Under the pieces are notes generated by a model. That model worked only from the letters and a program-made list of their open reading frames with translations, searched no databases and had not been told where the DNA came from. A stretch of DNA of 23,245 nucleotides. Origin: UBA10427 sp003500135. GTDB lineage: Bacteria; Bacteroidota; Bacteroidia; Cytophagales; Cyclobacteriaceae. Below are positions 16,292 through 23,245 of the stretch, in pieces. The stretch is from positions 1 through 23,245 of the forward strand of contig CAWZYQ010000051.1 in NCBI GenBank assembly GCA_963966275.1, written 5' to 3'. The first letter of the stretch is position 1. Each line of letters starts with the position of its first letter. Position numbers and translations under genes: made by a program.

Positions 16292-17080
16292 ATGTGTGCT
16301 ACTTGTGGCTGCGATCAACCTGAAGATCATGTTAAAATCCTTTTGGCCGGAGAAAAAAGTGAAAAATCACATCATCATGAACACCACCATTCGCATGATG
16401 GTCACCATCATCACGATCATACGGTGGTTGAACTGGAAAAGGATGTACTTCAGAAAAATAATTTACTGGCTGAACGCAACAGAGGCTTCCTTCTTGCAAA
16501 AAACATTACCGCTTTCAATCTTGTAAGTTCTCCAGGGTCGGGCAAAACCACACTCCTGGTCCAAACGCTTAAAAAACTAATTCCGCAATTTAATGTAACG
16601 GTGATAGAAGGTGATCAGCAAACCATGAATGACGCTGATAAAATAGCGGAAACCAGTGCGAAGGTAGTACAGGTCAATACTGGCAAAGGATGTCACTTAG
16701 ATGCACATATGGTACTACATGCCATTGAAAAACTACAACCGCAAAATGACTCCTTATTGTTTATCGAGAATGTAGGCAACCTGGTTTGTCCGTCATTATT
16801 CGATTTGGGTGAAAAAGAACGTGTTGTAATATTCAGTGTAACCGAGGGAGATGACAAACCCATTAAATACCCCACGATTTTTGAAAGTGCTACAGCATGT
16901 GTTATACATAAAACCGACCTGTTACCCTATGTGGATTTTGACATTGAAAAAGCAAAGGATTATGCCTTAAGGGTCAATCCGAAACTGAAGTTTTTCGAGA
17001 TTTCTTCTACAAAAGAAACCGGATTCGACGACTGGCTTAGCTATTTAAAAAATAATTTAACGGTACCCACTATGACATGA
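16292..17080 (+). CDS. hypB: Hydrogenase maturation nickel GTPase HypB
   Basis: A 262-residue GTPase that drives nickel insertion into hydrogenase. It begins MCATCGC, the high-affinity N-terminal nickel motif CxxCGC. A His-rich stretch at 27-43 holds 12 His and is known in other HypB proteins as a nickel store. The GTPase core shows the P-loop SSPGSGKTT (79-87), EGDQQT, NTGKGCHLDAHM with metal ligands C134-H135, ENVGNLVCP with C166, and HKTDLLP for base recognition. The shared C/H GTPase-domain metal site is intact. It overlaps hypF by four bases (ATGA). Having both the CxxCGC motif and the His stretch suggests storage as well as delivery. Confidence 0.97.
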   Translation: MCATCGCDQPEDHVKILLAGEKSEKSHHHEHHHSHDGHHHHDHTVVELEKDVLQKNNLLAERNRGFLLAKNITAFNLVSSPGSGKTTLLVQTLKKLIPQFNVTVIEGDQQTMNDADKIAETSAKVVQVNTGKGCHLDAHMVLHAIEKLQPQNDSLLFIENVGNLVCPSLFDLGEKERVVIFSVTEGDDKPIKYPTIFESATACVIHKTDLLPYVDFDIEKAKDYALRVNPKLKFFEISSTKETGFDDWLSYLKNNLTVPTMT

Positions 17081-19344
17081 CCTCATGGCACATCCACATA
17101 AAAGGAAGAGTTCAGGGAGTTGGGTTTAGACCTTTCATATACCGGATAGCAACTGAAAATCAACTGAAAGGGACCGTTGCCAATACAACAGATGGTGTGC
17201 ATATTAAGTTAAACAGCCTAAATGGCGAGTGGAAACAATTCGTAAAAAGGATAAGGCGTGAAGCTCCTTCCTTATCCATCATTGAAAACATCTCGATAGA
17301 AAAAATATCAAATAAAAAATTTCCTGATTTTCGAATAATCCATAGCTCAAAGGACCAACCCGCCGACTTATTGATTACGCCGGATTTTGCCATTTGTAAA
17401 ACCTGTAGTGCCGAAATCAGGTCTGAAAATGATAGCCGCCATCGATACGCTTTCAACACCTGCACGTACTGCGGACCCCGCTATTCAATCATAAAAGCAC
17501 TTCCGTATGACCGGGAAAACACCTCAATGGATGATTTTAAAATGTGCCCGAATTGTGAAACTGAATACAAAAACCCGGTAAACAGAAGGTTTTATTCGCA
17601 AACCAATAGCTGCCCTAAATGTGGCATTGATTTAAGTTTATTTGTATCAGGCAAAAAAGTGGAAGGAACTACCCAGTACGATTTGATCAATAAAACAGCT
17701 CAACTTATTCGTACGGGGGGCATTGTTGCAGTGAAAGGGATCGGAGGTTATTTATTAATGGCAGATGCGTATAATCAGAGGGCAATTGATGAGCTGAGAA
17801 ATCGCAAGAAGCGACCTTACAAACCTTTTGCATTAATGTATCCTGAAAAGGCCTTACTTCAAAAGCATGTGTCTGCTGAAGTGTCTGATCGCGATTGGTA
17901 TGCACCGGAAGCGCCAATCATTTTGTATGAACTCAACCCTATAGGAAAAAATACCTTAGCTATTGAAAGTATAGCACCGGGGCTTGATTCCATAGGAGTT
18001 ATGCCCCCTTACGCCCCTTTGTTCATTTTGTTGCTGGACATACTTCAAAAGCCGTTAGTCGCAACCAGCGGCAACCTGACCGGATCCCCCATTATATATG
18101 ATGACGCTCTGGCTATGGAAGAATTATCAAAAATTTCGGATGCCATTCTGTTGAATGATCGAGAAATCGTACTGCCTCAGGATGATAGTGTTATTCGATA
18201 TAGCCAAAAGTACCATCAAAAAATTTTATTGAGAAGATCCAGAGGCCTGGCGCCTACAATTTATAAGTCTCCTGTACCTAAAAATTACAGATCGAATACC
18301 GTTGCCTTTGGTGCATCTTTAAAAAGTGCTTTTGCCATTTGGGATGGCCGACATACCTATTGCAGTCAGTTTCTGGGCAATACCAGCCACCTGCTTTCAC
18401 AACAAAACTTTGAACATACCTATAATCACCTCAGCGCCTTATTGTCTATTAGCCCCGATAAAATAGGTGTTGATTTACACCCTGATTATTTCACTACGCA
18501 TTTTGGCGAGCAGATAGCTGAAAGAAATGGAAGTCAGCCAGTTCGAATTCAGCATCATAAAGCTCATTTTGCTGCGGTGATGGCCGAAAATGATTTACTG
18601 GATCAGCAAGATCCTGTTTTAGGCGTCGTTTTCGATGGTACCGGATATGGGGATGATGGCCAAATCTGGGGAGGTGAATTCTTTGTTTATCGTGATGGGG
18701 AATTCGAGAGGTACTGGCATTTACCATATTATTCAAACCTTGGAAGTGACCGAATGGCAAAAATCAATCTTTTGCCTGCTTTAAGTCTTTTCCACCAATT
18801 TGATAATAGAGGCCTATTGATCAACGAGTTGGAAGCACTGCCAAAACAGATATATCAAAAACAACTCATACAACCAAAAATTAAAACGAGCAGTGCAGGC
18901 AGGCTGTTTGATGCTGTGGCCTATTTAGCGGATCTAAATCACGAAAACACTTTTGAAGGTCAGGCAGCCATGTATCTCGAACGTGCTGCTACAAAAGGAC
19001 AACATGCCAATATTACCCGATTAAAAAGCCAGGGCCCGGAAGAACATTATTATCAGATGTTGACGCATATCTGGCAAATGTACAAGGAAAAGCCAACGGC
19101 AAATCAGATTGCCCTGCAGTTCCATTATCATTTGGCAGATTTAATCTATCTGTTATCTGAAAAAACAGGCATAGATAAAGTAGCTTTTAGTGGAGGTGTC
19201 TTCCAAAACGGCCTTTTAGTTGATCTGATAAAGGACAGGTTCTCTAAAAAGCTTAATTTGTATTGGCATAAGGAGTTATCGCCCAATGACGAAAATATTG
19301 CATATGGCCAACTGGCTATAATAAGCAGAAACTTAAACGGATAA
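17077..19344 (+). CDS. hypF: Carbamoyltransferase HypF
   Basis: A 755-residue enzyme that uses carbamoyl phosphate and ATP to carbamoylate the C-terminal Cys of HypE, the first step to the cyanide ligands. Domains in order: acylphosphatase (1-90, with GRVQGVGFRPFIYRIA at 10-25); a zinc region with C107-x2-C110, C129-x2-C132, C157-x2-C160, C179-x2-C182 and the canonical spacings 18, 24 and 18; a YrdC-like domain (about 200-385, GGIVAVKGIGGYLLMADA); and a Kae1-like domain from about 400, with IQHHKAHFAAVMAEN, VFDGTGYGDDGQIWGGE and AFSGGVFQNGLL. All catalytic parts are present and the length is typical. It overlaps hypB and is followed by hypC after three bases. Confidence 0.97.
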   Translation: MTSWHIHIKGRVQGVGFRPFIYRIATENQLKGTVANTTDGVHIKLNSLNGEWKQFVKRIRREAPSLSIIENISIEKISNKKFPDFRIIHSSKDQPADLLITPDFAICKTCSAEIRSENDSRHRYAFNTCTYCGPRYSIIKALPYDRENTSMDDFKMCPNCETEYKNPVNRRFYSQTNSCPKCGIDLSLFVSGKKVEGTTQYDLINKTAQLIRTGGIVAVKGIGGYLLMADAYNQRAIDELRNRKKRPYKPFALMYPEKALLQKHVSAEVSDRDWYAPEAPIILYELNPIGKNTLAIESIAPGLDSIGVMPPYAPLFILLLDILQKPLVATSGNLTGSPIIYDDALAMEELSKISDAILLNDREIVLPQDDSVIRYSQKYHQKILLRRSRGLAPTIYKSPVPKNYRSNTVAFGASLKSAFAIWDGRHTYCSQFLGNTSHLLSQQNFEHTYNHLSALLSISPDKIGVDLHPDYFTTHFGEQIAERNGSQPVRIQHHKAHFAAVMAENDLLDQQDPVLGVVFDGTGYGDDGQIWGGEFFVYRDGEFERYWHLPYYSNLGSDRMAKINLLPALSLFHQFDNRGLLINELEALPKQIYQKQLIQPKIKTSSAGRLFDAVAYLADLNHENTFEGQAAMYLERAATKGQHANITRLKSQGPEEHYYQMLTHIWQMYKEKPTANQIALQFHYHLADLIYLLSEKTGIDKVAFSGGVFQNGLLVDLIKDRFSKKLNLYWHKELSPNDENIAYGQLAIISRNLNG

Positions 19345-19347
19345 GAT

Positions 19348-19575
19348 ATGTGTTTGGCTATTCCAGGTAAAATAGAAAAAATAAAACCAAGTGAGGACCC
19401 ATTGTTTACCACGGCTGTCGTACAAATAGGTGGGGTGACACAGGAGGTCAATATCTCAATGATCCCCAGTGCAAAAAAGGGCGACTACATACTCGTACAT
19501 GTGGGTATAGGCATAAGCATCATTGACGAAGAGGAAGCGCAAAAAACATTACAAATGATTCAGGACCTGTCATAA
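19348..19575 (+). CDS. hypC: Hydrogenase maturation chaperone HypC
   Basis: A 75-residue HypC/HybG family protein. It begins MCLAIPGKIEKI, in which C2 binds the Fe(CN)2CO unit and then the large subunit of hydrogenase. H51 in ILVHVGIGIS is the conserved partner residue. It works with HypD as the scaffold where iron receives its cyanide and carbonyl ligands, and later delivers the iron unit to the apo-enzyme. It starts three bases after hypF and ends 11 bases before hypD. Confidence 0.97.
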   Translation: MCLAIPGKIEKIKPSEDPLFTTAVVQIGGVTQEVNISMIPSAKKGDYILVHVGIGISIIDEEEAQKTLQMIQDLS

Positions 19576-19586
19576 TTTCAAAAAAC

Positions 19587-20684
19587 ATGATCCGGCATAT
19601 ACATGAATACAGACAACCAGATTTGGTAAAAAAACTGATCCATCAAATTGATAAGGAGGTGACCCGGGATTGGTATATCATGGAAATATGCGGCGGTCAA
19701 ACGCATTCACTGGTTAAAAATGGTATACTCGATATTTTACCGAAACAAGTCAATATGATACACGGGCCCGGATGCCCTGTGTGTGTTACCCCTCAAAGCA
19801 TAATTGACCTCGCCATTGAACTCGCATCAAGAAAGGATGTAGTGCTGTGTACTTATGGAGATATGGTGCGAGTGCCGGGAAAAAATGGTAGTCTGCTCAG
19901 CGCCAAAGCAAGGGGTGGACAAGTGAAAATATGCTATTCTCCACTGGAAGCGGTTCAATGGGCGAAAAGCCATCCGGAAAAAGAAATTGTCTTTCTCGCG
20001 GTAGGGTTCGAAACCACATCTCCTGCCCATGCGCTTGCGCTATCTCAGGCCCGCAATTTGGGATTGCCAAATTTTTCCATGCTCCAATCCCACGTTTTAG
20101 TACCACCTGCCATGAAAGCCATTCTGGACGACCCCAACCATATCATCAATGGTTTTCTGGCTGCCGGTCATGTATGTGCCATTTCAGGAATGCACGACTA
20201 CTACGAAATTGCCAAAAATTATAAGGCACCCATTGTCGCTACCGGATTTGAACCTGTGGACTTGTTATGGGGCATTCTAAAATGCGTGGAAATGCTCGAA
20301 AAAAATCAATTTGAGGTAACCAATCAATACGGCAGGGCTGTAGATATATCGGGTAATCAGGCGGCCCAACAAATAAGTACTGAGGTTTTTGAATTATCGG
20401 ATAAAGAGTGGCGTGGACTTGGGTGTATCCCAAATAGTGGTTTAAAGATAAAAACCAGCTATGAGGCTTATGATGCGTTTAAAAAATTCAATCTTTCCCC
20501 GAAAAAAGAGGAAGAAAGTAAATGTGAAGCAGGTTTGGTCTTAAAAGGCCTTAAAAAGCCGAATGAATGCCCTTTCTTTGGACATGCCTGCACACCAGGG
20601 CAGCCCATGGGTGCGCCGATGGTCTCAAGCGAAGGAGCTTGTGCTGCCTATTACCATTACCATTATCAAAGTATAAACACATGA
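19587..20684 (+). CDS. hypD: Hydrogenase maturation protein HypD
   Basis: A 365-residue iron-sulfur protein that forms the HypCD scaffold for Fe(CN)2CO. Conserved cysteines are visible: C35 in EICGGQTHS, C63 and C66 in GPGCPVC, and the C-terminal cluster region with ECPFFGHACTPGQPMG and SSEGACAAYY, where the [4Fe-4S] cluster binds. CTYGDMVRVPG and LAVGFETTSPA are also family marks. Its stop overlaps the hypE start codon (ATGA). Length and motifs match the family, with no visible defect. Confidence 0.97.
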   Translation: MIRHIHEYRQPDLVKKLIHQIDKEVTRDWYIMEICGGQTHSLVKNGILDILPKQVNMIHGPGCPVCVTPQSIIDLAIELASRKDVVLCTYGDMVRVPGKNGSLLSAKARGGQVKICYSPLEAVQWAKSHPEKEIVFLAVGFETTSPAHALALSQARNLGLPNFSMLQSHVLVPPAMKAILDDPNHIINGFLAAGHVCAISGMHDYYEIAKNYKAPIVATGFEPVDLLWGILKCVEMLEKNQFEVTNQYGRAVDISGNQAAQQISTEVFELSDKEWRGLGCIPNSGLKIKTSYEAYDAFKKFNLSPKKEEESKCEAGLVLKGLKKPNECPFFGHACTPGQPMGAPMVSSEGACAAYYHYHYQSINT

Positions 20685-21715
20685 TCGATTGTCCATTACC
20701 TTATGAAGAAAACGATGTAATAACTTCGGCACATGGCGCAGGAGGCAAAACTATGCACAAATTTCTTCGTGACCTGGTATACGAAACACTTGGCAATTCC
20801 TTTTTGAATACACAACACGATGGGGCCATTCTAAACCTTAACGGAAAAACAGCCTTTTCAACTGACAGTTATGTTGTTTCTCCTGCTTTTTTTCCCGGTG
20901 GAAATATTGGCGATCTGGCCGTTAACGGAACGGTTAATGATCTTGCGATGTGCGGTGCAAAAGCCCGGTATCTTTCTCTTTCCTGTATTTTGGAAGAGGG
21001 CATTCCGGTATCGAGGGTGTACGATGTATTGATCAGTGTTAAAAATGCTGCGGAATATGCAGGTGTTAACATTGTGACAGGAGATACAAAGGTGGTTGAA
21101 AATGGCAAGGGAGACGGCATATATCTCAATACTTCCGGAATTGGCTCAATTCATGATCGTGCTGATATCGCTCATACGAGAATAGAAGAAGGAATGTCGA
21201 TTATTGTAAGCAACGACATTGCCGCCCACGGCATGGCAATTATGGCCCTGAGGGAGCAATTGAATCTTTCACCTACTATTCTAAGTGACACTCAACCCCT
21301 TCATAGGCCTGTTTTGACTTTACTTGATTGGTTCGGCGATAAGGTTATCATGCTGCGTGATGCTACCCGTGGAGGTTTGGCAACCGTGTTAAACGAGTGG
21401 ACTTCAATGGTGGACCTTGGAATTGAACTTGAAGAACAGACCATTCCGGTTAAAAATGAAGTGAGCAGTTTATGTGAGATATTAGGTATAGATCCACTCT
21501 ACGTGGCTAATGAAGGAGTTTTTGTTATGGTACTGCCCGGGACCATTGCTCATGAGGCACTGGAAATAATGCATACATTACCCGAGTGTAAAGGGGCATC
21601 AATCATAGGTAAGTTCACTTCAAATCACAAAGGTAAAGTAGTTGTGAAAAGCATGTACGGAGGAAACCGGGTAGTAGGAATGCTGGCCGGTGATCCATTG
21701 CCGCGCATATGTTGA
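20681..21715 (+). CDS. hypE: Hydrogenase maturation protein HypE (thiocyanate former)
   Basis: A 344-residue AIR-synthase-fold enzyme that dehydrates its own carbamoylated C-terminal cysteine to a thiocyanate, the donor of cyanide to iron. The start at 20681 (MIDCPLPYEENDV) is preferred over the open frame upstream because it overlaps the hypD stop by four bases, as elsewhere in this operon. Motifs include HGAGGKTMHKF near the N-terminus, FSTDSYVVSPAFFPGG, GDLAVNGTVNDLAMCGA, and MLRDATRGGLATVLNEW. The chain ends PRIC, giving the essential terminal cysteine. It is the last gene of the hyp block, with no plus-strand terminator before the rRNA operon that faces it. Confidence 0.97.
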   Translation: MIDCPLPYEENDVITSAHGAGGKTMHKFLRDLVYETLGNSFLNTQHDGAILNLNGKTAFSTDSYVVSPAFFPGGNIGDLAVNGTVNDLAMCGAKARYLSLSCILEEGIPVSRVYDVLISVKNAAEYAGVNIVTGDTKVVENGKGDGIYLNTSGIGSIHDRADIAHTRIEEGMSIIVSNDIAAHGMAIMALREQLNLSPTILSDTQPLHRPVLTLLDWFGDKVIMLRDATRGGLATVLNEWTSMVDLGIELEEQTIPVKNEVSSLCEILGIDPLYVANEGVFVMVLPGTIAHEALEIMHTLPECKGASIIGKFTSNHKGKVVVKSMYGGNRVVGMLAGDPLPRIC

Positions 21716-21747
21716 GATAATCGGCAATTCCCTAAAAATCTGGGAAT

Positions 21748-21777
21748 AAAAAAAGCCTCAACGTATTAGGTTGAGGC
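21748..21777 (-). terminator. Intrinsic terminator of the rRNA operon
   Basis: On the minus strand an 8-base-pair stem, GCCTCAAC with GTTGAGGC around a 7-base loop (21755-21777), is followed by a run of seven T residues (21748-21754 as A on the plus strand). It lies 13 bases beyond the 3' end of the 5S gene and faces the end of hypE. Confidence 0.9.
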
Positions 21778-21790
21778 CTAAATGATAAAT

Positions 21791-21898
21791 TGGCAACGAC
21801 TTACTCTCCCATCTGTTACGATAGTACCATCAGCGCTGAGGGGCTTAACTTCTCTGTTCGGAAAGGGAAGAGGTGGAACACCCTCGCTAAAGCCACCA
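21791..21898 (-). rRNA. rrf: 5S ribosomal RNA
   Basis: About 108 bases on the minus strand, from TGGTGGCTTTAGCGAGGG to GTAAGTCGTTGCCA. The first and last seven bases pair as helix I (with wobbles). Conserved 5S signatures are present, such as CCGAACAGAGAAGTTAAGCC, GCGCTGATGGTACT and GGGAGAGTA. Ends are inferred from pairing and could shift by a few bases. It is the last gene of the rRNA operon. Confidence 0.95.
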
Positions 21899-21984
21899 TA
21901 ATGCCTTGACGATCTTTTGATCGTTGAATGCTTTATTTGTGACATGTTGATATGTGAGTAAGAACCCAAAAGTAAAAGCCGGCG

Positions 21985-23245
<1,261 letters not shown>

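Noticed and set aside
20567..20680. N-terminal extension of hypE by 38 codons
   Set aside because: It lies inside hypD in another frame, and HypE proteins normally begin near the start at 20681, which has the ATGA overlap typical of this operon.
21727..21747. A 6-base-pair hairpin ATTCCC/GGGAAT after hypE as the hyp terminator
   Set aside because: It is followed by an A-run rather than a T-run on the plus strand, so it does not look like an intrinsic terminator for hypE.

Overview
The window reads as a chromosomal segment of a Bacteroidetes bacterium, most likely of the Cytophagales type. The signs are the moderate AT content, the lack of Shine-Dalgarno sites, a promoter of the TTG-N20-TAnnTTTG type before a tRNA, a pyruvate kinase with a Bacteroidetes-like N-terminus, and a DUF3347 lipoprotein. 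The genus is inference.

Layout. 1-319: no recognisable gene. 320-2631 (minus): era then dgt, probably co-transcribed. 2713-3525 (plus): an unknown lipoprotein. 3602-3674 (plus): initiator tRNA with its own promoter and terminator. 3910-5619 (plus): AidB-like acyl-CoA dehydrogenase. 5732-6709 (plus): membrane-anchored alpha/beta hydrolase. 6718-10333 (minus): aromatic-L-amino-acid-decarboxylase family enzyme, CaiB/BaiF CoA-transferase and EamA permease, a likely operon. 10442-10720 (minus): orphan small ORF, then about 630 bp of AT-rich DNA without a convincing gene. 11350-11928 (plus): DUF3347 lipoprotein. 12090-13502 (plus): pyruvate kinase. 13524-14199 (minus): a group IIC intron ribozyme without an intron-encoded protein, sitting against an intrinsic terminator. 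14401-15320 (plus): a decayed sensor histidine kinase. 15428-21715 (plus): two small His-rich membrane proteins followed by a complete hypABFCDE set for [NiFe]-hydrogenase maturation. 21748-23245 (minus): the end of an rRNA operon (partial 23S, 5S, terminator).

The hyp genes form one tight block with 4-8 base overlaps or short gaps. HypA and HypB deliver nickel, HypF and HypE make the cyanide ligands, and HypC and HypD carry and assemble the Fe(CN)2CO unit. No hydrogenase structural gene is in the window. The best candidate for something undescribed is the pair of 70- and 68-residue proteins at the head of this block. Each has a cleavable signal peptide, a mature N-terminus of the form H-x-G-H-G, a G-x-x-H-x5-E-H motif and one membrane helix. 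This resembles the first segment of HupE/UreJ nickel permeases and suggests a miniature nickel-binding or nickel-entry component. The second notable object is the ORF-less group IIC intron lodged between pyk and the terminator that probably once followed pyk directly.
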